Part shown: positions 34,502 to 46,919 of the stretch, piece by piece
Layout of the letters: the number at the start of each line of letters is the position of its first letter
How positions within the stretch are numbered: the stretch's first letter is position 1
From: Phocoena phocoena
Taxonomy: Eukaryota > Chordata > Mammalia > Artiodactyla > Phocoenidae
NCBI RefSeq assembly: GCF_963924675.1
Contig: NC_089236.1
Location: forward strand, 45,540,500 to 45,604,499
DNA length: 64,000 nucleotides
Direction of reading: 5' to 3'
Notes under the pieces: generated by a model
Seen by the model: only the letters and a program-made list of their open reading frames with translations
Database searches by the model: none
What the model was told of the DNA's origin: nothing
Translations under genes and position numbers: made by a program

Positions 34502-35882
34502 CCCTCGGCGTAGAGAGAGTTGGCTCCAAAGGGCTACGTGGCTGGATGTTGCTTAGGAGACCTAGGGGGTCCTGGGGTTAGTCTGTGTTCCAGCCGTGAC
34601 CAGGGAGCCCACGCGATTTTCCTAGGTGTCCGGAAAACTCTACTGCCATAAAAGATATGCAGAGCAGAGGCTACGGCCTCATGGAAAGTGCTGCACGCCT
34701 CCGTTTCTGCAGGGCAAGTCCGGCCTTAACCTACAGGCATGTGCTCACACTGAGTGTCCCGTTAGCGACACAGCTTTGAAAGATGCTGACTTTCTCCTCG
34801 AGCTGAGTGACTTCAGGTACGAGGTCCGCGAAGTATGCAAAGCAGAGTGTTTTCTCTGGGCAGCTCACACAAGGGCGGCAAACGGTATTTCCTGGGCGCT
34901 TCGGACACACCAGAAATCGTGTCCTGAAGCTGTTTGAGGTCTCTGGAAATAGAGCTCTCCTCAAGGAACGCGCAGTGTGTTGCCCATCACTCGGCATGCA
35001 CGGAGGGCATCCGAGGGGAAGACCACTGGGCCTCGATGTTGCTCAGCTGGTCCACCGGGGTCTGGAGATACTCACTGACAATGGAGGAAAATGGATGCAA
35101 ACCAGAGGGGCCTACGAGTCCTCAGAAAGGTACTTCCCTGAAAGTAAAGGGGAAGAGCTACTAAGAACTCGTGGAAACAGCTGCATGCCTCCCTTTCTGC
35201 CCGGCTACTCAGGGCCTAACCTGGAGGCAAGTTCTCACGTTGAGTTTCTCTTGACTTCTAGAGCTTGTCAGGCTGACCACCACGGCGGCCATGGAAGCAC
35301 CTGGTTTAGACCGAGCAAACTCAGTTTCTTCCCAGAAGCATTCCTACAGGGTTCCCAGGCCTGTCAACAGCAGGGATTTCAGGTAGCTTCAACGCACCGT
35401 GAATGCAGCCTTCCAAATTGGAAAGCGAGGATGTTTCAATCAGGCCCCCGATTACATGCGCAAACGCAGCATACATTGCTGTTGTTTCTAACAAGTCAAA
35501 AGAGACACATGGCCCCTTGTGTTTGCTTGCCTGAATCAGCTTCTCGAAGCAGGGGGTTGTGCATCAAGTGGACTGCCTCAACCAAGGAACGCCCTAGCTA
35601 CTCCTCTGGGGCCTGTGGCTATTCAGAAGCCTGCATTGCCACCGCAAGAACCGGACTGAAATTGCAGTAAGAACGCAAGGGGACTTTCTTCTGGAGGCAC
35701 GGTGACTTCAGGCAGGAGGTCCTAGATGGAATGCGAGGCCGAGGGTGCTCTCAGTGCAGCTCAGACTAGGGCAAGGCGTAAGACCTCAAGGCCTGTGAGA
35801 CGTGCCAAAATTCTGTTCGTGAACGTGTGGGTGTGATGGGGAAATTAAGCTGCTTCGGTGGAGACTGCTGTGCGTTTCCCTA
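34502..35882 (+). repeat. Monomer M26
   Basis: Length 1,381. GCTACGTGGC near 34532, GCCGTGACCAGGG near 34593 (otherwise only in M47), GGCAAACGG near 34877, GGCATGCACGG near 34993 and AAAGGGGAAGAG near 35145. Long frame 34807-35670 intact. Confidence 0.95.
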
Positions 35883-37260
35883 CCCTCGGCGTAGAGAGAG
35901 TGGCTCCAAAGGGCTACGGGGCTGGATGTTGCTTAGGAGACCTAAGGGGTCCTGGGGTTAGTCTGTGTTCCAGCCGGGAAGAGGGAGCCCACGCAATTTT
36001 CCTACGTGTCCGTAAAACTCTACTGCCATAAAAGATATGCAGAGCAGAGGCTACGGCCTCATGGAAAGTGCTGCACGCCTCCGTTTCTGCAGGGCAAGTC
36101 CGGCCTTAACCTACAGGCATGTGCTCACACTGAGTGTCCCGTTAGCGACACAGCTTTGAAAGATGCTGACTTTCTCCTCGAGCTGAGTGACTTCAGGTAC
36201 GAGGTCCGCGAAGTATGCAAAGCAGTGTTTTCTCTGGGCAGCTCACACAAGGGCGGCAACCGGTATTTCCTGGGCGCTTCGGAGACACCAGAAATCGTGT
36301 CCTGAAGCTGTTTGAGGGCTCTGGAAATAGAGCTCTCCTCAAGGAATGCGCAGTGTGTTGCCCATCACTCGGCACGCACGGAGGGCATCCGAGGGGAAGA
36401 CCACTGGGCCTCGATGTTGCTCAGCTGGTCCACTGGGGTCTGGAGATACTCACTGACAATGGAGGAAAATGGATGCAAACCAGAGGGGCCTACGAGTCCT
36501 CCGAAGGGTACTTCGCTGAAAGTAAAGGCCAAGAGCTACTAAGAACTCGTGGAAACAGCTGCATGCCTCCCTTTCTGCCCGGCTACTCAGGGCCTAAGCT
36601 GGAGGCAAGTTCTCACGTTGAGTTTCTCTTGACTTCTAGAGCTTGTCAGTCTGACCAACACGGCGGCCATGGAAGCACCTGGTTTAGACCGAGCAAACTC
36701 AGTTTCTTCCAAGAAGCATTCTTACAGGGTTCCCAGGCCTGTCAACAGCAGGGATTTCAGGTAGCTTCAAGGCACCGTGAATGCAGCCTTCCAAATTGGA
36801 AAGCGAGGATGTTTCAATCAGGCCCCCGATTTCATGCGCAAACGCAGCATACATTGCTGTTGTTTCTAACAAGTCCAAAGAGACACATGGCCCCTTGTGT
36901 TTGCTTGCCTGAATCAGCTTCTTGAAGCAGGGGGTTGTGCATCAAGTGGACTGCCTCAACCAAGGAACGCCCTAGCTACTCCTCTGGGGCCTGTGGCTAT
37001 TCAGAAGCCTGCATTGCCACCGCAAGAACCGGACTGAAATTGCAGTAAGAACGCAAGGGGACTTTCTTCTGGAGGCACGGTGACTTCAGGCAGGAGGTCC
37101 TAGATGGAATGCGAGGCCGAGGGTCCTCTCAGTGCAGCTCAGACTAGGGCAAGGCGTAAGACCTCAAGGCCTGTGAGACGTGCCAAAATTCTGTTCGTGA
37201 ACGTGTGGGTGTGATGGGGAAATTAAGCTGCTTCGGTGGAGACTGCTGTGCGTTTCCCTA
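35883..37260 (+). repeat. Monomer M27
   Basis: Length 1,378. Two bases are missing in AAGCAGTGTTTTC near 36221, shared with M31 and M32. GGGAAGAGGG near 35977, CGTAAAACTC near 36011 and CGGAGACACC near 36280 are shared in whole or part with M31. TGA in TTCTTGAAGC ends the long frame at 36925. Confidence 0.95.
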
Positions 37261-38641
37261 CCCTCGGCGTAGAGAGAGTTTTCTCCAAAGGGCTACGGGG
37301 CTGGATGTTGCTTAGGAGACCTAGGGGGTCCTGGGGTTAGTCTGTGTTCCAGCCGGGACCAGGGAGCCCACGCGATTTTCCTAGGTGTCCGGAAAACTCT
37401 ACTGCCATAAAAGATTAGCAGAGCAGAGGCTACGGCCTCAAGGAAAGTACTGCACGCCTCCGTTTCTGCAGGGCAAGTCCGGCCTTAACCTACAGGCATG
37501 TGCTCACACTGAGTGTCCCGTTAGCGACAAAGCTTTGATAGATGCTGACTTTCTCCTCGAGCTGAGTGACTTCAGGTACGAGGTCCGCGAAGTATGCAAA
37601 GCAGAGTGTTTTCTCTGGGCAGCTCACACAAGGGCGGCAACCGGTATTTCCTGGGCGCTTCGGACACACCAGAAATCGTGTCCTGAAGCTGTTTGAGGGC
37701 TCTGGAAATAGAGCTCTCCTCAAGGAACGCGCAGTGTGTTGCCCATCACTCGGCACGCACGGAGGGCATCCGAGGGGAAGACCACTGGGCCTCGATGTTG
37801 CTCAGCTGGTCCACCAGGGTCTGGAGATACTCACTGACAATGGAGGAAAATGGATGCAAACCAGAGGGGCCTACGAGTCCTCAAAAGGGTACTTCGCTGA
37901 AAGTAAAAGCCAAGAGCTATTAAGAACTCGTGGAAACAGCTGCATGCCTCCCTTTCTGCCTGGCTACTCAGGGCCTAAGCTGGAGGCAAGTTCTCACGTT
38001 GAGTTTCTCTTGACTTCTAGAGCTTGTGAGGCTGACCACCACGGCGGCCATGGAAGCACCTGGTTTAGACCGAGCAAATTCAGTTTCTTCCCAGAAGCAT
38101 TCCGACAGGGTTCCCAGGCCTGTCAACAGCAGGGATTTCAGGTAGCTTCAAGGCACCGTGAATGCAGCCTTCCAAATTGGAAAGCGAGGATGTTTCCATC
38201 AGGCCCCTGATTTCATGCGCAAACGCAGCATACATTGCTGTTGTTTCCAACAAGTCAAAAGAGACACATGGCCCCTTGTGTTTTCTTGCCTGAATCAGCT
38301 TCTCGGAGCAGGGCGTTGTGCATCAAGTGGACTGCCTCAACCAAGGAACGCCCTAGCTACTCCTCTAGGGCCTGTGGCTATTCAGAAGCCTGCATTGCCA
38401 CCGCAAGAACCGGACTGAAATTGCAGTAAGAACGAAAGGGGACTTTCTTCTGGAGGCACGGTGACTTCAGGCAGGAGGTCCTAGATGGAATGCGAGGCCG
38501 AGGGTCCTCTCAGTTCCGCTCAGACTAGGGCAAGGCGTAAGACCTCAAGGCCTGTGAGACGTGCCAAAATTCTGTTCGTGAACGTGTGGGTGTGATGGGG
38601 AAATTAAGCTGCTTCGGTGGAGACTGCTGTGCGTTTCCCTA
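37261..38641 (+). repeat. Monomer M28
   Basis: Length 1,381. GAGTTTTCTCC near 37276, AAAGATTAGCAG near 37411 and GACAAAGCTTTGATAG near 37526 are shared only with M30. CCGACAGGG near 38103 and TTTCCAACAAG near 38244 are shared with M30 and M31. A C-to-T change gives CCCCTGATTTC near 38205 and a stop at 38210. Confidence 0.95.
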
Positions 38642-40022
38642 CCCTCGGCGTAGAGAGAGTTGGCTCCAAAGGGCTACGGGGCTGGATGTTGCTTAGGAGA
38701 CCTAGGGGGTCCTGGGGTTAGTCTGTGTTCCAGCCGGGACCAGGCAGCCCACGCGATTTTCCTAGGTGTCCGGAAAACTCTACTGCCATAAAAGATATGC
38801 AGAGCAGAGGCTACGGCCTCATGGAAAGTGCTGCACGCCTCCGTTTCTGCAGGGCAAGTCCGGCCTTAACCTACAGGCATGTGCTCACACTGAGTGTCCC
38901 GTTAGCGACACAGCTTTGAAAGATGCTGACTTTCTCCTCGAGCTGAGTGACTTCAGGTACGAGGTCCGCGATGTATGCAAAGCAGAGTGTTTTCTCTGGG
39001 CAGCTCACACAAGGGCGGCAACCGGTATTTCCTGGGCGCTTCGGACACACCAGAAATCGTGTCCTGAAGCTGTTTGAGGGCTCTGGAAATAGAGCTCTCC
39101 TCAAGGAACGCGCAGTGTGTTGCCCATCACTCGGCACGCACGGAGGGCATCCGAGGGGAAGACCACTGGGCCTCGATGTTGCTCAGCTGGTCCACCGGGG
39201 TCTGGAGATACTCACTGACAATGGAGGAAAATGGATGCAAACCAGAGGGGCCTACGAGTCCTCAAAAGGGTACTTCGCAGAAAGTAAAGGCCAAGAGCTT
39301 CTAAGAACTCGTGGAAACAGCTGCATGCCTCCCTTTCTGCCCGGCTACTCAGGGCCTAAGCTGGAGGCAAGTTCTCACGTTGAGTTTCTCTTGACTTCTA
39401 GAGCTTGTCAGGCTGACCACCACGGCGGCCATGGAAGCACCTGGTTTAGACCGAGCAAACTCAGTTTCTTCCCAGAAGCATTCCTACAGGGTTCCCAGGC
39501 CTGTCAACAGCAGGGATTTCAGGTAGCTTCAAGGCACCGTGAATGCAGCCTTCCAAATTGGAAAGCGAGGATGTTTCAATCAGGCCTCCGATTTCATGCG
39601 CAAACGCAGCATACATTGCTGTTGTTTCTAACAAGTCCAAAGAGACACATGGCCCCTTGTGTTTGCTTGCCTGAATCAGCTTCTCGGAGCAGGGGGTTGT
39701 GCATCAAGTGTACTGCCTCAACCAAGGAACGCCCTAGCTACTCCTCTGGGGCCTGTGGCTATTCAGAAGCCTGCATTGCCACCGCAAGAACCGGACTGAA
39801 ATTGCAGTAAGAACGCAAGGGGACTTTCTTCTGGAGGCACGGTGACTTCAGGCAGGAGGTCCTAGATGGAATGCGAGGCCGAGGGTCCTCTCAGTGCAGC
39901 TCAGACTAGGGCAAGGCGTAAGACCTCAAGGCCTGTGAGACGTGCCAAAATTCTGTTCGTGAACGTGTGGGTGTGATGGGGAAATTAAGCTGCTTCGGTG
40001 GAGACTGCTGTGCGTTTCCCTA
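38642..40022 (+). repeat. Monomer M29
   Basis: Length 1,381. GCGATGTATGC near 38968, TTCGCAGAAAG near 39272, AGGCCTCCG near 39584 and AAGTGTACTGCC near 39705 are private. Long frame 38947-39810 intact. Confidence 0.95.
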
Positions 40023-41402
40023 CCCTTGGCGTAGAGAGAGTTTTCTCCAAAGGGCTACGGGGCTGGATGTTGCTTAGGAGACCTAGGGGGTCCTGGGGTT
40101 AGTCTGTGTTCCAGCCGGGACCAGGGAGCCCACGCGATTTTCCTAGGTGTCCGGAAAACTCTACTGCCATAAAAGATTAGCAGAGCAGAGGCTACGGCCT
40201 CATGGAAAGTGCTACACGCCTCCGTTTCTGCAGGGCAAGTCCGGCCTTAACCTACAGGCATGTGTTCACACTGAGTGTCCCGTTAGCGACAAAGCTTTGA
40301 TAGATGCTGACTTTCTCCTCGAGCTGAGTGACTTCAGGTACGAGGTCCGCGAAGTATGCAAAGCAGAGTGTTTTCTCTGGGCAGCTCACACAAGGGCGGC
40401 AACCGGTATTTCCTGGGCGCTTCGGACATACCAGAAATCGTGTCCTGAAGCTGTTTGAGGGCTCTGGAAATAGAGCTCTCCTCAAGGAACGCGCAGTGTG
40501 TTGCCCATCACTCGGCACGCACGGAGGGCATCCGAGGGGAAGACCACTGGACCTCGATGTTGCTCAGCTGGTCCACCGGGGTCTGGAGATACTCACTGAC
40601 AATGGAGGAAAATGGATGCAAACCAGAGGGGCCTACGAGTCCTCAAAGGGTACTTCGCTGAAAGTAAAGGCCAAGAGCTATTAAGAACTCGTGGAAACAG
40701 CTGCATGCCTCCCTTTCTGCCCGGCTACTCAGGGCCTAACCTGGAGGCAAGTTCTCACGTTGAGTTTCTCTTGACTTCTAGAGCTTGTCAGGCTGACCAC
40801 CACGGCGGCCATGGAAGCACCTGGTTTAGACCGAGCAAATTCAGTTTCTTCCCAGAAGCATTCCGACAGGGTTCCCAGGCCTGTCAACAGCAGGTATTTC
40901 AGGTAGCTTCAAGGCACCGTGAATGCAGCCTTCCAAATTGGAAAGCGAGGATGTTTCAATCAGGCCCCCTATTTCATGCGCAAACGCAGCATACATTGCT
41001 GTTGTTTCCAACAAGTCAAAAGAGACACATGGCCCCTTGTGTTTGCTTGCCTGAATCAGCTTCTCGGAGCAGGGGGTTGTGCATCAAGTGGACTGCCTCA
41101 ACCAAGGAACGCCCTAGCTACTCCTCTAGGGCCTGTGGCTATTCAGAAGCCTGCATTGCCACCGCAAGAACCGGACTGAAATTGCAGTAAGAACGCAAGG
41201 GGACTTTCTTCTGGAGGCACGGTGACTTCAGGCAGGAGGTCCTAGATGGAATGCGAGGCCGAGGGTCCTCTCAGTGCAGCTCAGACTAGGGCAAGGCGTA
41301 AGACCTCAAGGCCTGTGAGACGTGCCAAAATTCTGTTCGTGAACGTGTGGGTGTGATGGGGAAATTAAGCTGCTTCGGTGGAGACTGCTGTGCGTTTCCC
41401 TA
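40023..41402 (+). repeat. Monomer M30
   Basis: Length 1,380. Sister of M28 with the same cluster of variants. One base is missing in CCTCAAAGGGTAC near 40641, splitting the long frame into 40328-40684 and a second piece ending at 41190. GTGTTCACAC near 40261 and CAGGTATTTC near 40892 are private. Confidence 0.95.
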
Positions 41403-42780
41403 CCCTCGGGGTAGAGAGAGTGGCTCCAAAGGGCTACGGGGCTGGATGTTGCTTAGGAGACCTAAGGGGTCCTGGGGTTAGTCTGTGTTCCAGCCGGGAA
41501 GAGGGAGCCCACGCGATTCTCCTAGGTGTCCGTAAAACTCTACTGCCATAAAAGATATGCAGAGCAGAGGCTACGGCCTCATGGAAAGTGCTGCACGCCT
41601 CCGTCTCTGCAGGGCAAGTCCGGCCTTAACCTACAGGCATGTGCTCACACTGAGTGTCCCGTTAGCGACACAGCTTTGAAAGATGCTGACTTTCTCCTCG
41701 AGCTGAGTGACTTCAGGTACGAGGTCCGCGAAGTATGCAAAGCAGTGTTTTCTCTGGGCAGCTCACACAAGGGCGGCAACCGGTATTTCCTGGGCGCTTC
41801 GGAGACAGCAGAAATCGTGTCCTGAAGCTGTTTGAGGGCTCTGGAAATAGAGCTCTCCTCAAGGAATGCGCAGTGTGTTGCCCATCACTCGGCACGCACG
41901 GAGGGCATCCGAGGGGAAGACCACTGGGCCTCGATGTTGCTCAGCTGGTCCACCGGGGTCTGGAGATACTCACTGACAATGGAGGAAAATGGATGCAAAC
42001 CAGAGGGGCCTACGAGTCCTCCGAAGGGTACTTCGCTGAAAGTAAAGGCCAAGAGCTATTAAGAACTCGTGGAAACAGCTGCATGCCTCCCTTTCTGCCT
42101 GGCTACTCAGGGCCTAAGCTGGAGGAAAGTTCTCACGTTGAGTTTCTCTTGACTTCTAGAGCTTGTCAGGCTGACCACCACGGCGGCCATGGAAGCACCT
42201 GGTTTAGACCGAGCAAATTCAGTTTCTTCCCAGAAGCATTCCGACAGGGTTCCCAGGCCTGTCAACAGCAGGGATTTCAGGTAGCTTCAAGGCACCGTGA
42301 ATGCAGCCTTCCAAATTGGAAAGCGAGGATGTTTCAATCAGGCCCCCGATTTCATGCGCAAACGCAGCATACATTGCTGTTGTTTCCAACAAGTTAAAAG
42401 AGACACATGGCCCCTTGTGTTTTCTTGCCTGAATCAGCTTCTCGGAGCAGGGGGTTGTGCATCAAGTGGACTGCCTCAACCAAGGAACGCCCTAGCTACT
42501 CCTCTAGGGCCTGTGGCTATTCAGAAGCCTGCATTGCCACCGCAAGAACCGGACTGAAATTGCAGTAAGAACGCAAGGGGACTTTCTTCTGGAGGCACGG
42601 TGACTTCAGGCAGGAGGTCCTAGATGGAATGCGAGGCCGAGGGTCCTCTCAGTGCAGCTCTGACTAGGGCAAGGCGTAAGACCTCAAGGCCTGTGAGACG
42701 TGCCAAAATTCTGTTCGTTAACGTGTGGGTGTGATGGGGAAATTAAGCTGCTTCGGTGGAGACTGCTGTGCGTTTCCCTA
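41403..42780 (+). repeat. Monomer M31 (mosaic)
   Basis: Length 1,378. The first half follows M27 (GGGAAGAGGG, CGTAAAACTC, two-base loss near 41741, TCCTCCGAAGGG near 42015). From GAGCTATTAAG near 42052 onward it follows M28/M30 (CCGACAGGG, TTTCCAACAAG). TAA near 42395 ends the long frame. Confidence 0.95.
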
Positions 42781-44159
42781 CCCTCGGCGTAGAGAGAGTT
42801 GGCTCCAAAGGGCTACGGGGCTGGATGTTGCTTAGGAGACCTAGGGGGTCCTGGGGTTAGTCTGTGTTCCAGCCGGGACCAGGGAGCCCACGCGATTTTC
42901 CTAGGTGTCCGGAAATCTCTACTGCCATAAAAGATATGCAGAGCAGAGGCTACGGCCTCATGGAAAGTGCTGCACGCCTCCATTTCTGCAGGGCAAGTCC
43001 GGCCTTAACCTACTGGCATGTGCTCACACTGAGTGTCCCGTTAGCGACACAGCTTTGAAAGATGCTGACTTTCTCCTCGAGCTGAGTGACTTCAGGTACG
43101 AGGTCCGCGAAGTATGCAAAGCAGTGTTTTCTCTGGGCAGCTCACACAAGGGCGGCAACCGGTATTTCCTGGGCGCTTCGGACACACCAGAAATCGTGTC
43201 CTGAAGCTGTTTGAGGGCTCTGGAAATAGAGCTCTCCTCAAGGAACGCGCAGTGTGTTGCCCATCACTCGGCACGCACGGAGGGCATCCGAGGGGAAGAC
43301 CACTGGGCCTCGATGTTGCTCAGCTGGTCCACCGGGGTCTGGAGATACTCACTGACAATGGAGGAAAATGGATGCAAACCAGAGGGGCCTACGAGTCCTC
43401 AGAAGGGTACTTCGCTGAAAGTAAAGGCCAAGAGCTACTAAGAACTCGTGGAAACAGCTGCATGCCTCCCTTTCTGCCCGGCTACTCAGGGCCTAAGCTG
43501 GAGGCAAGTTCTCACGTTGAGTTTCTCTTGACTTCTAGAGCTTGTCAGGCTGACCACCACGGCGGCCATGGAAGCACCTGGTTTAGACCGAGCAAACTCA
43601 GTTTCTTCCCAGAAGCATTCCTACAGGGTTCCCAGGCCTGTCAACAGCAGGGATTTCAGGTAGCTTCAAGGCACCGTGAATGCAGCCTTCCAAATTGGAA
43701 AGCGAGGATGTTTCAATCAGGCCCCCGATTTCATGCGCAAACGCAGCATACATTGCTGTTGTTTCTAACAAGTCAAAAGAGACACATGGCCCCTTGTGTT
43801 TGCTTGCCTGAATCAGCTTCTCGAAGCAGGGGGTTGTGCATCAAGTGGACTGCCTCAACCAAGGAACGCCCTAGCTACTCCTCTGGGGCCTGTGGCTATT
43901 CAGAAGCCTGCATTGCCACCGCAAGAACCGGACTGAAATTGCAGTAAGAACGCAAGGGGACTTTCTTCTGGAGGCACGGTGACTTCAGGCAGGAGGTCCT
44001 AGATGGAATGCGAGGCCGAGGGTCCTCTCAGTTCCGCTCAGACTAGGGCAAGGCGTAAGACCTCAAGGCCTGTGAGACGTGCCAAAATTCTGTTCGTGAA
44101 CGTGTGGGTGTGATGGGGAAATTAAGCTGCTTCGGTGGAGACTGCTGTGCGTTTCCCTT
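42781..44159 (+). repeat. Monomer M32
   Basis: Length 1,379. Carries the same two-base loss (AAGCAGTGTTTTC near 43119) but otherwise resembles M29 and M25. CTACTGGCATG near 43011 anticipates the B type. The frame is open 43114-43947, 277 codons, with a changed beginning. Confidence 0.95.
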
Positions 44160-45539
44160 CCCTCGGCGTAGAGAGATTGGCTCCAAAGGGCTACGGGGCT
44201 GGATGTTGCTTAGGAGACCTAAGGGGTCCTGGGGTTAGTCTGTGTTCCAGCTAGGAACAGGGAGCCCACGCGATTTTCCTACGTGTCCGGAAAACTCTAC
44301 TGCCATAAAAGATATGCAGAGCAGAGGCTACGGCCTCATGGAAAGTGCTGCACGCCTCCGTTTCTGCAGGGCAAGTCCGGCCTTAACCTACAGGCATGTG
44401 CTCACACTGAGTGTCCCGTTAGCGACACAGCTCTGAAAGATGCTGACTTTCTCCTCGAGCTGAGTGACTTCAGGTACGAGGTCCGCGAAGTATGCAAAGC
44501 AGAGTGTTTTCTCTGGGCAGCTCACACAAGGGCGGCAACCGGTATTTCCTGGGCGCTTCGGACACACCAGAAATCGTGTCCTGAAGCTGTTTGAGGGCTC
44601 TGGAAATAGAGCTCTCCTCAAGGAACGCGCAGTGTGTTGCCCATCACTCGGCACGAACGGAGGGCATCCGAGGGGAAGACCACTGGGCCTCGATGTTGCT
44701 CAGCTGGTCCACCGGGGTCTGGAGATACTCACTGACAATGGAGGAAAATGGATGCAAACCAGAGGGGCCTACGAGTCCTCAGAAGGGTACTTCCCTGAAA
44801 GTAAAGGCGAAGAGCTACTAAGAACTCGTGGAAACAGCTGCATGCCTCCCTTTCTGCCCGGCTACTCAGGGCCTAACCTGGAGGCAAGTTCTCACGTTGA
44901 GTTTCTCTTGACTTCTAGAGCTTGTCAGGCTGACCACCACGGCGGCCATGGAAGCACCTGCTATAGACCGAGCAAACTCAGTTTCTTCCCAGAAGCATTC
45001 CTACAGGGTTCCCAGGCCTGTCAACAGCAGGGATTTCAGGTAGCTTCAAGGCACCGTGAATGCAGCCTTCCAAATTGGAAAGCGAGGATGTTTCAATCAG
45101 GCCCCCGATTTCATGCGCAAACGCAGCATGCATTGCTGCTGTTTCTAACAAGTCAAAAGAGGCACATGGCCCCTTGTGTTTGCTTGCCTGAATCAGCTTC
45201 TCGAAGCAGGGGGTTGTGCATCAAGTGGACTGCCTCAACCAAGGAACGCCCTAGCTACTCCTCTGGGGCCTGTGGCTATTCAGAAGCCTGCATTGCCACC
45301 GCAAGAACCGGACTGAAATTGCAGTAAGAACGCAAGGGGACTTTCTTCTGGAGGCACGGTGACTTCAGGCAGGAGGTCCTAGATGGAATGCGAGGCCGAG
45401 GGTCCTCTCAGTGCAGCTCAGACTAGGGCAAGGCGTAAGACCTCAAGGCCTGTGAGACGTGCCAAAATTCTGTTCGTGAACGTGTGGGTGTGATGGGGAA
45501 ATTAAGCTGCTTCGGTGGAGACTGCTGTGCGTTTCCCTA
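44160..45539 (+). repeat. Monomer M33
   Basis: Length 1,380. GAGAGATTGGC near 44171, CAGCTAGGAACAGG near 44248, CAGCTCTGAAAG near 44428, GGCACGAACGG near 44650 and CTGCTATAGACC near 44958. Long frame 44464-45327 intact. Confidence 0.95.
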
Positions 45540-46919
45540 CCCTCGGCGTAGAGAGAGTTGGCTCCAAAGGGCTACGGGGCTGGATGTTGCTTAGGAGACC
45601 TAGGGGGTCCTGGGGTTAGTCTGTGTTCCAGCCGGGACCAGGGAGCCCACGCGATTTTCCTAGGTGTCCGGAAAACTCTACTGCCATAAAAGATATGCAG
45701 AGCAGAGGCTACGGCCTCATGGAAAGTGCAGCACGCCTCCGTTTCTGCAGAGCAAGTCCGGCCTTAACCTACAGGCATGTGCTCACACTGAGTGTCCCGT
45801 TAGCGACACAGCTTTGAAAGATGCTGACTTTCTCCTCGAGCTGAGTGACTTCAGGTACGAGGTCCGCGAAGTATGCAAAGCAGAGTGTTTTCTCTGGGCA
45901 GCTCACACAAGGGCGGCAACCGGTATTTCCTGGGCGCTTCGGACACACCAGAAATCGTGTCCTGAAGCTGTTTGAGGGCTCTGGAAATAGAGCTCTCCTC
46001 AAGGAACGCGCAGTGTGTTGCCCATCACTCGGCACGCACGGAGGGCATCCGAGGGGAAGACCACTGGGCCTCGATGTTGCTCAGCTGGTCCACCGGTGTC
46101 TGGAGATACTCACTGACAATGGAGGAAAATGGATGCAAACCAGAGGGGCCTACGAGTCCTCAGAGGGGTACTTCCCTGAAGGTAAGGCGAAGAGCTACTA
46201 AGAACTCGTGGAAACAGCTGCATGCCTCCCTTTCTGCCCAGCTACTCAGGGCCTAAGCTGGAGGCAAGTTCTCACGTTGAGTTTCTCTTGACTTCTAGAG
46301 CTTGTCAGGCTGACCACCACGGCGGCCATGGAAGCACCTGGTTTAGACCGAGCAAACTCAGTTTCTTCCCAGAAGCATTCCTACAGGATTCCCAGGCCTG
46401 TCAACAGCAGGGATTTCAGGTAGCTTCAAGGCACCGTGAATGCAGCCTTCCAAATTGGAAAGCGAGGATGTTTCAATCAGGCCCCCGATTTCATGCGCAA
46501 ACGCAGCATACATTGCTGTTGTTTCTAACAAGTCAAAAGAGACACATGGCCCCTTGTGTTTGCTTGCCTGAATCAGCTTCTCGAAGCAGGGGGTTGTGCA
46601 TCAAGTGGACTGCCTCAACCAAGGAACGCCCTAGCTACTCCTCTGGGGCCTGTGGGTATTCAGAAGCCTGCATTGCCACCGCAAGAACCGGACTGAAATT
46701 GCAGTAAGAACGCAAGGGGACTTTCTTCTGGAGGCACGGTGACTTCAGGCAGGAGTTCCTAGATGGAATGCGAGGCCGAGGGTCCTCTCAGTGCAGCTCA
46801 GACTAGGGCAAGGCGTAAGACCTCAAGGCCTGTGAGACGTGCCAAAATTCTGTTCGTGAACGTGTGGGTGTGATGGGGAAATTAAGCTGCTTCGGTGGAG
46901 ACTGCTGTGCGTTTCCCTA
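45540..46919 (+). repeat. Monomer M34
   Basis: Length 1,380. CCGGTGTCTGG near 46093 and the one-base loss in CCTGAAGGTAAGGCG near 46174 are shared with M41 and M43 and split the long frame at 46201. AAGTGCAGC near 45724 is private. Confidence 0.95.
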
